Position numbers and translations under genes: made by a program. The notes under the pieces are model-generated. The model was not told where the DNA came from. It worked only from the letters and a program-made list of their open reading frames with translations, and did not search any database. Positions 12,201 through 22,385 of a stretch of DNA of 64,000 nt are shown piece after piece. The stretch is taken from contig CAJNDS010001112.1 of assembly GCA_905221605.1 (NCBI GenBank), positions 162,001 through 226,000 of the forward strand, read 5' to 3'. Each line of letters opens with the position of its first letter. Position 1 is the first letter of the stretch. Source of the DNA: Symbiodinium natans. Lineage: Eukaryota; Sar; Dinophyceae; Suessiales; Symbiodiniaceae.

Positions 12201-15200
12201 TTATCAGTTGTAGGAAACCAGTTTTGCAAAAGCCAGTGCGAAGGACCATAATGCCATAGAGAAGAGTAGCTCTGGCGCGCATCTCATCCAAATCGACATT
12301 GACCGCGTCCATGGCGGCTGTGAAGTCCTGCAGTGCGCTTTCATCTTCACAAGTTGGGCAGGCATCGCACGCCTGGCAAGCTTTATGCATTTACACAGGC
12401 TAGAGCTCAACCCGGTCCTCCATGTCTCGCTCACACGCCAACACAATTCGCTTCACGTGGTCGGTGTCTCGCTTGGCACCAGCCAGCAAGTCCTGACACA
12501 TCGCAAGACGTGCGCAGCTGAGACTTTGGGTGGTGAGACGTGTGCCAGAGCGACGCGCCTTTAGCTCACCAACATCGTACTTCACAGCCTCGGCAAATGA
12601 AGTGCAATGGCAGGAGTGAACGGCTGGCAGCCGTCGATTTGCAGCACCAGGATCCTGGCATCAATGTCGCGGGCGATGCTCTCCACGCCGGGGAGCTCCT
12701 CGCCCTCGGGCCTCCAACTCAGCTGGTCCCTTGCGTTCACCCCCCCCCCCCCCCCCACCCTTTTGTTGGCGTGGTTTTCTGATGAACAAAGCATCTTCCG
12801 CTTCGTGTGCCAGGCTAGTGGGTGGTTTTGCACAGGGATGTAAAATGACTTTGTTGGGGATGTCTCTCTTCGGTCCGCCTGCGGGAGCCCAGGAAGGACA
12901 CCTTCTTGTCCACGTCTTGGGTCAACGTCTGCAATGGCTCGAACTGGTGGGGGGGGGTTTGGGGCCTGCATTGTCATGATTGTCATGAGCACCCCAAGCT
13001 CCCCCTTCGCAACACTTTATGCTCAAAAGCACAAAGTATCAATGAGCTGCAGAGTACCCCCTCGTCATCCCAGAAAGTCGGCGCAGAGCCTGCCTGGATC
13101 TGAGAGGCGACTTGTGACTCAAAATCCGAAATCCTTCGCGCAGCGTTGCAGGATTCTACGGTAAGATTCCGTCTGGCGCTTCTATGGGTGAACTTGCTTG
13201 AAGACTCAGTTGCATAACATGAATGCGCAACTGGGAAACAATAGGGCCCAGAGATGATATCGGAACTCTCCGAGGAAGAGAGGCCGGGGAGAATATTGAC
13301 AAGCTAGAATTATTGAAGAAGCTTCTAGAGAATACCCAAGCTTTTTGCCGCTCACCACTTTGCCGTCTTTAGACAGTTGCAATTAAACACACAACAACAC
13401 ATGGGACAACACCCAGGTTGAAGAACACAAGCAACAAACAGTTCTGAGACCCTGCGTCCTGTTGGTCAACTTCTTCAACAGTTGACTGTCTGATGCCTGG
13501 CACGCCACTGTTTATTTCAAAGGAAGGCATGTCAAGATGGTCGCAGACCTCAATGCCGCCGATGCTGCTAAGGTACTACAGAAGACATAAGATCGTCATG
13601 AAAGCCAGTCACTGCACAAGAGGAAAACACCGTCATCCTGCATATAGGATAGGACCTGCTGGGATCTAACCGCAGAGTTTATGCGACAAAGTGCCATGAC
13701 CCTTTTTCGGAAAGTTTCGTCTATCAGGCAATCTTCGTCTGGATCCAAGAAACTCCAGTTGGTAGTGGCATCACTTCATCCACGGCCAGAAGGAATTTCT
13801 GGAAACGAAGCGTATGCAGCCATTTGCTGGTATTCAGCAGGCTGCATGCCACTTTGGGAAGTGCACACTTCGACTGCATGGAGACACGCGCAATCACTCG
13901 CAGCATCACGTGCTGGCAACTTCGGTTGGGGCAGCAATTTCGGCCATGGCCGGAGCATGACAAAGCTCTGGCGCAGCATGCCTTGGAGACAGGATTGACG
14001 GCACACTCCTAGAGGATTTCTCCAAGGCTCTATAAGGCTTTCCTTGTCCTTTGTTGAAGGCAAGCGGCACCCTCGCTGCTGCCTCCGCACGTGCCAGGGC
14101 CTGTCGGCCGAATCGCTCCGCGACGTCGATGCGGATTTCCGCCTCGAGCTGCGCGCGTTCGATCCTGGAGAGCGATGACATGCTGGCATAAGTAGAATTG
14201 AACATAGTTGGCTTGGCACTCAGTGCTGTGCCGACTCAACCTGTCCTCTGCTGGGCTTCGGTCTGACAATGCGCCAGCGCTCGCTGGACCTCTGCTATCT
14301 GCGCAGCGCTCTGCGCCCGCGCAGCCTCCGCATCAAGCAAGAACGCGACGGCTGATGACTGTCTTTCCCAGCCTGCCTGCGTCCTGTCATCAGCATTTGC
14401 CTCTGCCTTCTTGGTGATGCCTCATGGATTCGTTGGATGGTGGCACCCCCACAAGGCGAGCCACAACAACCACAGCATGCTGTGAACGAGATGCATGACA
14501 CATAAGGCAGGTTAAGCTGGTGTTGCAGGAGCTGTCCAAACGCCATGACACAACAACAGAGAGCACCCCGGGCATATGTGCTCCACCTACTCCGCCTTTT
14601 GAGAGCCATTTGCCCATTCTGCGGCTCCGAGCCCCTCTATGTGTCACAGACTTGCATGAGCGCAGTACACGCATACACTTTTGCCCCAGAAGTCCCTGAA
14701 CACCATAAAAACAACATACGTGAACACAAGCAACAGGCTCGTTGCGTGAAACCTGCCCTAAACCCTAAACTCTAAACCCTAAACCCTAAACCCTAAACCC
14801 TGAACCCGAATGGGCTGTACGGGAGGAGTGAGCTTCGAGTGCAAGGCACGCTCCGCGCGCAGCTGCGCGTCGACGGTGAGGCGCTGACACTCCGCCGCTG
14901 CCTGTGCAGCCTCCGCCTTCGCTTCTTCCTAGTTTAGGGCTTAGGGTAGTAGATCCCTGGAGTGGACCCCAACATGTTGTGAGTCCAGCATTGAAGTTTA
15001 ATCTTCGTAGAAGAGGACATGATTCGCTCAATGCAGCGTGGTCTGTTCACTATTTATTCGGTGAGCATGGCCTTATATTGGTCAGCCGCTAATCATCCAC
15101 AATGCTTGCACATGCATCGAAAGCATCCATGTCCAGAGATGACGTCTTCTAAATTGCCACCCGCCCGCTTCATAAACTAAGCCTTCATGAACCACTTAGC

Positions 15201-16565
15201 AGTTTAGACTGAAGGCTTGCATTCTGGACGTTATCGGGAAAACGAGTCAACTGACAGGGCACCTGAGCCTGTACTAAGAAAACAGCCCGTTACATGAAGC
15301 TTTGACCCAATCAGAACCCAAGTATGGGCCTATACTCTCGTATACAGCATCAACAGTAATCTACACCCCGAACTCCCCAAATCTACGGAACAGTCACAAA
15401 GCGACAGTGGCGTGCCTTTGCGCGGTCGAGGGCTTCCTGCATGGCGCGGCAGCGCCGATCCGTGTCCCGCTGCAGCAGGTCCATGCGCTCTGCCATGTCT
15501 TGCAGCGCCGCCTCTGAAGGGAACCCTTGAGTACTTCCTGTCGCTAGAGGTTAACAAAAACTTCCAAGCCGCCAAGCTCACCAAACTCTTCGACCTTGCT
15601 CTCAAAAGTACCACCGGACCTTCAAACTACTGCTGCAAGACTCTGGGATATTGACCGAACTGGGGTCATCTGATGTCTCCTCCGATCGGCTCGTAAGCCG
15701 CAAGCACCTCCCCCCACTTGCATCTCAAGGGGCCTCTTTGGCTTGGCGCTCGCAGGCCACCATCTCCTCGCCACGGCGGCGCTCAGCCTGCAGCGATGCG
15801 CGCGCGCGTGTGTGTGTGTGTGTGTGTGTGCATATGTCCATGTATACATGCATATGTATATGTTTATATGTGTATATATGTATACATGTATATGTCCAGC
15901 TTGTTGTGATTAACTCACTTTTTACTGTATGTCGCTGTGCCTGTTTTAATGGTTAGCGGTGATGTTGTACCTGGTCTGGGGGGGCGAGCCCCTATTATAA
16001 GTCCAGTTGGCCGGAGGACACTGTGACTGCTTGGGGGTATACAGAATGGGGTCCACAATTAAGTGCTATCATTCGGGTGTCGTAAGCCAATTTCGTGCAG
16101 CGCGGCTTGAGAATCAATTGCCCGTCCTCCCTAGTAAACTCATATACACTCCTCCCGATTAAAATCATAAATCCCCGGGCCGTTTAAGCAGAGCCAAACC
16201 CGGGTTTGGGAACACACAAAAACCAGTACAACATTACTGCGTGCGTCGTACGCAAGAGTTGCACTTTCCTAAGAAAATGTGCTTTAATTTGACGTGCTCC
16301 ACAAGCAGGGTTAAAATGACAGGCCAAGCGACGACGTAGAGTTTGATGGCTGCACTTTGTTATGCTTCTACACCTATATACAATTTCTACGAAGCTACAA
16401 AGGCACAGGTGCGCCGATGTCTCATCAACCCTAATCCCTAAACCCTAAACCCTAAACCCTAAACCCTAAACCCTAAACCCCGTCACTTGCATGTTACAAA
16501 GCAGGTTCCCGAGCCTCCGCTTGTCGTTGCGCGGCTTCGGCGCGAGCCTCCCATGACTGACTGGC
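9275..16565 (-). CDS. Multi-exon coiled-coil protein gene (exons only, name unknown)
   Basis: At least a dozen short minus-strand exons share a heptad-like, Ala/Glu/Gln/Arg-rich composition. From 5' to 3' of the gene they lie near 16500-16560 (SWEARAEAAQRQAEAREP), 15740-15805 (LQAERRRGEEMVACERQA), 15405-15520 (MDLLQRDTDRRCRAMQEAL), 14830-14935 (AQAAAECQRLTVDAQLRAER), 14235-14345 (AQSAAQIAEVQRALAHCQTE), 14060-14195 (IERAQLEAEIRIDVAERFG), 13070-13160, 12870-12955, 12400-12590, 12290-12390, 11430-11500, 10830-10920, 10130-10200, 9840-9970 and 9290-9410. Seen: similar exon character on one strand with non-coding DNA and telomere-like repeats between. Inferred: one long coiled-coil (possibly cytoskeletal or basal-body) gene. 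The exons could belong to more than one gene, and splice sites were not resolved. Confidence 0.55.
11362..11417 (+). repeat. TTTAGGG run inside coiled-coil gene
   Basis: Seven or so near-perfect heptamers lie just left of the coiled-coil exon near 11430-11500, so probably within an intron. Confidence 0.85.
14755..14808 (+). repeat. CCCTAAA run between exons
   Basis: Near-perfect CCCTAAA heptamers directly abut the coiled-coil exon at about 14830-14935. Confidence 0.85.
15808..15900. repeat. (GT)n plus TATATG/TGCATA tract
   Basis: A GC/GT dinucleotide run followed by AT-rich tatatg repeats, immediately upstream (gene sense) of the 15740-15805 exon. From 15900 to 16430 no gene is seen. Confidence 0.8.
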
Positions 16566-16650
16566 TGCAACCAGAATGAGCTGTATCTACAAGGGTTTAG
16601 GGTTTAGGGTTTAGGGTCTACAGTCTACGGTTTAGGGTCACGGTTTAGGG
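16430..16650. repeat. Pair of oppositely oriented telomere-like runs
   Basis: CCCTAAA repeats (16434-16480) lie on one side of the coiled-coil exon near 16500-16560, and TTTAGGG repeats (16591-16648) on the other. The exon sits in a head-to-head telomere-repeat bracket. Confidence 0.8.
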
Positions 16651-16873
16651 AATTAATATAACACGATACAACAGGTGCTGCGACAAACAACCCGGCCCTG
16701 TTCTCTTCTCGCAACGAGTGAGCGACCAGGACCAATGCCGACTGGAGACCCGGATGGCTTTATCTACAGAATCTGCAGTCAGCGCTGGACAGACAGCGCT
16801 TGCCGCGTTGGAGAGAACAGGTGAAACGGATTCGTGGCAACGGCCATAGGTCGGTAGGAGGGCCATGTTACCG

Positions 16874-19800
16874 TCAAGGCAACCTTAGACTGCTACGCCC
16901 GAGGCAGCATCCCAAAGGTAACTCGACCTGGCGCGGCGAGCGTGGGGAGCTTGGCAAGGACTCAGCCTCCCTGGGCCCCCTTGGGCTCCCATCTTCGCGT
17001 TGCCACAAAAGCGCATCCAAATCAATATGTACATCTAGTGCTGGGAGCTTGGGAAGGTCTGCGTCCGAATTGCCCAGGATCAGGGTCCGAGTCTTTGGTC
17101 GGTAGACATCGGGATGGCCATCCATGGAGTCCGAGTTCTGCATGGAGTCCATGGAAATGCCCAAGGCAGCCGCGATGCCAGGAAGACCGCCACCGCCCTG
17201 CCAGAGTCGGAGCAAGCTGGCAATCTGAGGCTTTACATCCAAGGGCACCAAAGCCAAAGGCCGGAAAGCGCAGAGCACGTCTGGATCCACGAGAAGTGCC
17301 CGACAAATGGAGAAGACTTGTGAGGAGCCTGGGCCCAGGCTTAGCGGCTCACGGTCTTCTTCCAAGCCGACGGCATTGACCAGCGCCTTACAAACCTCGC
17401 GCGGGGCACCCGTAAAGCTGAGCTGCTCCAACGTCGATGGCCCAGTTCCGAAGGCAACAGGCACGGTCGGGAGCATTTTCAGTGTCAGGCCTGGTGGGAC
17501 CAAGACCGACGGCATTTTCAACGACGGCTCGAGATCCTCTCCTGCAGGACCTGTCGGGAGGATGACCTGCGCGGCTAAGCCCAAGAAGCTGCGCAGGACG
17601 CGCTCGTTTCGGCCCGATACGTGTACTGCTCGCCCGAGTGGCAGGCAGCAACCTTTGCGCAGCCGGAGCTCTGAGAAGGTCGAGCCCACCTTGAAGTGCT
17701 CGGGCCGCAAGAAGCAGAGGTTGTCCTCAAACCGTAAGAATCCTGGCATGGTGCCGGGGCGACTCCCATAGCTCTCAAGTGTCGCCAAGCGCACGGCCTC
17801 TTGGCGCTGCGATCTTTGGCAGGTCTGATTCAAGAGTGCTGCCACATCTCTGAGAGAAACGATGGCCTGCTGCATGTTCACGAAGGTATTGCTCAGTCTG
17901 CCGATGTACTTTCCAACACTCAAATACACCTTGCAAAGAGCATAAAAGGTACCAACTTCCATGGCACCAATGCCATACGTCTGGTACTCAGCCAGTGCAA
18001 AGGAGCCAAAAGCCAGCATCAAGCAATAGGCGACGCCCTGAATCCAGTGTGTAATCCAAGCTGTGTCATTCATGGCATCGCGTGCATCCCAGTGAGCAGG
18101 TACAAATGTAGAATTCTGAGATTGAACCCGAGCTTCGATCTTTGCTTTCTCCGGCTGCAATAGGCCCGTGAACTGCCTCCAGCTCGTGAAAACCCAAACG
18201 CAGGATTTGAACCACCCGCATTCCTGTTTCTTTCTTGCCAGCACGGCCACCCAGATGATTTTCATTCTGATCCATACACCGAAGAAGCCAGCCGCAATCA
18301 TTGCCAGTACGCCAGTGATGTACCAGGTGGTTTGAACCCCAACGAATGTAGAGGCTCCGTCCTCTGCCTGGTCCACATAGCTCCACACTGCCAGACCCGT
18401 CACCAACAGCACCGAAAGGAGGAGTGCAAAACAACTTTGCGCCAGAACGAAGACTTGGAAGTATGCTTTGTTTGTGATCACGTCCACATCGTATATCGCA
18501 GCATACAGCCAATCTGCGTCGGAAGCTTCCCAGTACTCGTTGCGCTCCAAGTGCATGAACTTGCGGATCATCTCTGACCGGTGCGCTTGGCGGATGCCAC
18601 CGGTGCGACCACGGTTTCGCGTTTGAACAACGTCAGCCCAGCGATTCAGGCCAAGGGAAACCAGCTGAATCAAGACGAGACATAAGCATTCGACGTAGCC
18701 CAAGGTAGAGTTCAAGCCGATCAAGCGCCCAATGGCATGGTCCACCAAGGTCTTCTGCACAAGGGTGGATACAAGTACAGAATGCACAGGCAGAAAGACC
18801 ATGGCGATCATTGTCTTGGTCCACTTCTCACCTCTCCTGTTCCGGTCGGCTTTGATGAAGTATCTCATCAAGCTGATGCCCTGGCCTGTTCGCAAGTGCG
18901 CAGGGATGTTGGCTGGCCACGTGTCCTCATCCAAGACCCAAATGGTCGCTTTGGCTGGGGCCGCTTTCCGCGCGGCGACCCCGGCCCGCCCGCTCTTCAA
19001 GCTCCCGATTCGTGCCTGGAACCAATAGGAATTCTGCCAGCAGTCCTTGTGGTAGACCACAGGAACTCGGAGCACTGCCTCATGTTGCCCCTTCGCAAAG
19101 ATCACGACGTGGCGTCGCCCACTGAAGTCCTTGCCGACCTGTGCGCCGCCTTCCATAGCTTCCACGATGACTTCCACCTTGAGCTCAAACTCCAATCTAG
19201 CTCTCCGTTGCAGGAATAGAACAGCTTCTTCTGAGCGCTGGAAGCATGGGAAGGTGTGGTGGGCGAAGCTCACTAGGCTGCAGTCCCCAGCGTCCAGCTC
19301 TTCTGGAGGTGCCCGCCACTGCTTTGCTTCCGCCAGCCAAAGATCAGCTTGCTTCCAGAACTCCTTGGCTCTCCGTTTCGATCTCTGTGCCAGTCCCTCC
19401 CAATAGTCCGGCTTCAAGGATTTTGCGGACATCTGGGATGCCGCGGATGCCTGGGAGGCACTGCGCCGTGGCCTCTCCGGGCTGCCAGGGCTGCCCGGGC
19501 TCGAAGGGCCACTTGCCGGGCTTGTTGGGCTATCCAAGTTCTTCCGCAGCTTAAGCTCCACATCACTACGCCATACAGCCCCATTCTTGTCCAAGATCCG
19601 CCGCCACTCTTTGAAACTCAACGTGGTTGACAGCCAGGGGTTCTCCAGACATGCCATTGTCCCGACTGCAAGTACCAGCAAGACAGCTAATGAGGGGAAG
19701 GGATACCAAGAATCCAAGGTGTCGGCAAAAAAGGGCACTTCTCGAGGTTTCGCCCACTTGGACCACACGGCCTCATTGGCAAGAACCCAGTCACAAGCTA

Positions 19801-20926
19801 CGCGGAACACGTCGTGGTCATCAGGTCTCTCTGAGGCCACAAGTGCTGCCATCATCTCCTCCAAGCCAGCACCCTCCAGCCCAAATCTTCCTGACCCCTG
19901 CAAGCCCTGCCGCTGCTGCGGCAGGCTAAACTGACTGAAGAACTTGGCAGCTACCGAGTCGCTGTTTGCGTCCAATGACAGGAACTTCCTCATTTCTTGC
20001 TCCGGGAAATCACAGGACCAGAGCCCCGCATCAAGGAGGTGCGTTCCGCAATTTTCCCTGGGCAACGTCACGCGCAGAACTGGTATCTGCAGCAGCTGCA
20101 AGCGCGCGTATAGCTGGGAAGGATGCCACATGTGCACGATGCCGGGGACGCCGGTGGACAGTGCTTCAAGTGCCAGCCGTGAGTACTGGCTTGGGCTGAC
20201 ATAGCGGAGTCCGAAAACGAAACCGTGGCTCCGAGCGATCTCCTCATTGAACCTTTCATCCACGCCTGGCATGGCAAGCACGGCTGGCAGCACCTCGCCT
20301 CCATGCCCATCAGGACACCAATGAACTTCGTTGCAAGTGCTGCAGCTTCGTGCACAGTCCAAGCAGCAGCAATGCGCATGACAACTCACATTCGACGTGT
20401 TGCGGATGGCCTGCCAAAGGGGCACATTGCTGGGGTACCGGACATCATAGGCGCGATAGAACTCGGGAGGGAGAGCATAGCTCTCATTGCGACCAAACGC
20501 CTCAGAAACCCACCAACCACTGTAGCCATGGTAGCCTGTGGGGCCAGCATCGATCATCTCTATGCTCCCAGATTGCTGAGATGACTCGATCCTGGTGATC
20601 CAAACTTCCATGTTCGCATATCCGAAAGTCTCTCCTTTTCGCAGAAGGGCATGGGCCACCTCGTCAGGAGCATAAACCTTGGAGAGCCGCTCGTAAAGTC
20701 CCTGTGGGCTCTCTGCTGGGTTGAAAGTGACACGGTACCCAATCAACTCCCTTAGAAGTATGGCAGTGATAACTGTTGCAAGTCGATGAGAACTCCAGGG
20801 GTGAACCTCCAAAATCCACTGGCGGCCCAGTGAATCAAAGATGGCTTCTCTGTCTTCCGGCAGGCAGCGCTGCGAGTCGAAGACTGCTTGCAGACCCGCA
20901 CCGCTCGAGAACGACATCGGGGCCAC
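16874..20926 (-). CDS. Fusion: solute-binding-like + Calx-beta + ABC-exporter-like, degenerate ATPase
   Basis: The longest credible frame in the window, ~1350 residues without a stop or visible intron. Residues ~35-330 resemble the glycine-betaine-type substrate-binding fold (HPWSSHRLATVITAILLREL, then GYANMEVW, GYHGYSGWWV) with a Cys-rich insert at ~182-204. A membrane segment lies at ~408-425 and an Ser/Pro linker at ~465-500. Residues ~580-670 read as a Calx-beta repeat (GGAQVGKDFSGRRHVVIFAKG, ending TIWVLDEDTW). Residues ~700-1030 hold about six hydrophobic helices like an ABC type-1 domain. Residues ~1065-1240 align with an ABC ATPase, but the P-loop (VHVSGRNERVLRSFLG) lacks GK(S/T), the signature is LSLGPGSSQ, and Walker B (LVDPDVLCAFRP) has no D-E pair. 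The listed first codon is GTG; the first ATG is near 20917. The frame stays open upstream to about 21035, so the true 5' end could be a splice site. The domain calls are by eye; transport activity is doubtful. Confidence 0.8.
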   Translation of the reverse strand: MAPMSFSSGAGLQAVFDSQRCLPEDREAIFDSLGRQWILEVHPWSSHRLATVITAILLRELIGYRVTFNPAESPQGLYERLSKVYAPDEVAHALLRKGETFGYANMEVWITRIESSQQSGSIEMIDAGPTGYHGYSGWWVSEAFGRNESYALPPEFYRAYDVRYPSNVPLWQAIRNTSNVSCHAHCCCLDCARSCSTCNEVHWCPDGHGGEVLPAVLAMPGVDERFNEEIARSHGFVFGLRYVSPSQYSRLALEALSTGVPGIVHMWHPSQLYARLQLLQIPVLRVTLPRENCGTHLLDAGLWSCDFPEQEMRKFLSLDANSDSVAAKFFSQFSLPQQRQGLQGSGRFGLEGAGLEEMMAALVASERPDDHDVFRVACDWVLANEAVWSKWAKPREVPFFADTLDSWYPFPSLAVLLVLAVGTMACLENPWLSTTLSFKEWRRILDKNGAVWRSDVELKLRKNLDSPTSPASGPSSPGSPGSPERPRRSASQASAASQMSAKSLKPDYWEGLAQRSKRRAKEFWKQADLWLAEAKQWRAPPEELDAGDCSLVSFAHHTFPCFQRSEEAVLFLQRRARLEFELKVEVIVEAMEGGAQVGKDFSGRRHVVIFAKGQHEAVLRVPVVYHKDCWQNSYWFQARIGSLKSGRAGVAARKAAPAKATIWVLDEDTWPANIPAHLRTGQGISLMRYFIKADRNRRGEKWTKTMIAMVFLPVHSVLVSTLVQKTLVDHAIGRLIGLNSTLGYVECLCLVLIQLVSLGLNRWADVVQTRNRGRTGGIRQAHRSEMIRKFMHLERNEYWEASDADWLYAAIYDVDVITNKAYFQVFVLAQSCFALLLSVLLVTGLAVWSYVDQAEDGASTFVGVQTTWYITGVLAMIAAGFFGVWIRMKIIWVAVLARKKQECGWFKSCVWVFTSWRQFTGLLQPEKAKIEARVQSQNSTFVPAHWDARDAMNDTAWITHWIQGVAYCLMLAFGSFALAEYQTYGIGAMEVGTFYALCKVYLSVGKYIGRLSNTFVNMQQAIVSLRDVAALLNQTCQRSQRQEAVRLATLESYGSRPGTMPGFLRFEDNLCFLRPEHFKVGSTFSELRLRKGCCLPLGRAVHVSGRNERVLRSFLGLAAQVILPTGPAGEDLEPSLKMPSVLVPPGLTLKMLPTVPVAFGTGPSTLEQLSFTGAPREVCKALVNAVGLEEDREPLSLGPGSSQVFSICRALLVDPDVLCAFRPLALVPLDVKPQIASLLRLWQGGGGLPGIAAALGISMDSMQNSDSMDGHPDVYRPKTRTLILGNSDADLPKLPALDVHIDLDALLWQREDGSPRGPREAESLPSSPRSPRQVELPLGCCLGRSSLRLP

Positions 20927-21169
20927 ATTGCAGGGAACATGTCTTTGCAGTGGAAGTGCCTTTATCTTGCTCTCTCCCTCCTCCTCTTGTCGCTGTTGAA
21001 GCTTGTCTAATGAAAACCCACTAGAAATGCACTAACGCAGGGAATGTGCAGGGAGTGGCTGCCAGCATGTCAGTACAGAGTATCTGTAGCTAGTCAAATT
21101 ACTGTCGAATCCCAAGCATAGAAAACAAACAACTGGCAGCTGCGGCAAGTTCTTCTACAGCCAGCAAGC

Positions 21170-22030
21170 ACCCTGCCACAACTGGAACAATCATATGGTG
21201 CAGTGCATTGGCTGCTGTGGAACGAGCCAGAGATGCAGAGGTCACACTGAGCGCCTCGGCGGCTTTGGCCTCCTTGCAAGCTTCGCGCTCACGCCTGCCC
21301 ATGAAAAACTTCGTAACATGGATGCTGGGCTGTCATGTGCATAGCTATTTCGTCCTGCCTTCATCGTGGATCACAGCAACTTGATGCTCTCAAATGGTGG
21401 CCATACGCCCCTATCCCCCCCTCCCCTTCCCGTGCACCTCTCGGCTTCATCGACCTCGAGCCTGGCCTGGGCCAGCCTGGGAGCAAAGTCGGTTCAGGGT
21501 TAGGGTTCAGGGTTTCGACTCTCACACTCGCACAAGGACGGCAAGGTTCAGGGTTTAGGGTTTAAGGCTTTTAAGGTTCAGGGTTGACGCTACTGGACGT
21601 TGCTTCAGTCGCTGTCTTGGCCAGGTGACGCTCGATCGGTCTGCACACGCAGCTCGACCTCTGCAATGTCGGCCTGGCGAGGGCCAAAAGTAAGCAAAGG
21701 CGCTTGCGGCATGGGCATTCAGTTCTGGCGAACTTGCCCCGCCTTTGCCTGGATCTGCCTGAGCTGTGCCTCTGCATCTTTCTGCGCGAGGGCAAGCCGG
21801 GCCTCGCCAGCCAGCTAGCGACATGATGAAGATTGATTAATTTCTGATAGTTTATGGTGAGTCTGGGCCACTAATCATCACTAGTTCGCGCCCTGGAGAC
21901 GTAGGGAATACAGCTGGCACAGCTCAGAAGCCTACGTCTACTCTTCTACCCACTCCGCACGAGCTGCCTCAAATCGGCGCTCTGCTTCTTCCAGCAGCAG
22001 CGACATCGCGATCCTGGTGCGAGACGAAGG
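21170..22030 (-). CDS. Further coiled-coil exons upstream of the ABC-like frame
   Basis: Four or five short minus-strand exons have the same heptad-like character as those at 9.3-16.5 kb. They lie at 21948-22020 (MSLLLEEAERRFEAARAEW), 21724-21818 (ALAQKDAEAQLRQIQAKAG), 21620-21690 (ADIAEVELRVQTDRA), 21430-21490 (RLAQARLEVDEAERC) and 21190-21300 (REREACKEAKAAEALSV). A telomere-like run (21495-21590) separates two of them. They may be the 5' part of the coiled-coil gene that resumes at 16.5 kb, which would place the ABC-like frame inside one of its introns. They may instead be the 3' part of a separate gene or 5' exons of the ABC-like protein. Splice junctions were not resolved. Confidence 0.5.
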
Positions 22031-22385
22031 ACTAAGCATGTGCAAATGACTCGACCAGCATTTCATTCCGGCACTCTATCAGAGCGGCTAGAGGAATGGA
22101 TGAGCACCTGTTTTGCAAATGCAATATGGCAATAATCAATGCCAGAGGCCAAGCTGCGAGAAGAAAGCCCGTTTCTGAAGCTCTTGTAGAGCTCTGGGCG
22201 CGCAGGACTGCTCGAAAGGCTACTGGTAACGCGACGGTGAAACCTCTTGAAAATCGAGCTCTGATCCGCAGAGAGCTCTATCTACTACTGGTATTAACCG
22301 TGGCCAGGATACTGGCCTTGGGGGGGCGCTGTCTTTGCAAAACCCTGCGCCACTGCCTCCAAAAGACTTAATGTCCCGGCGATGG

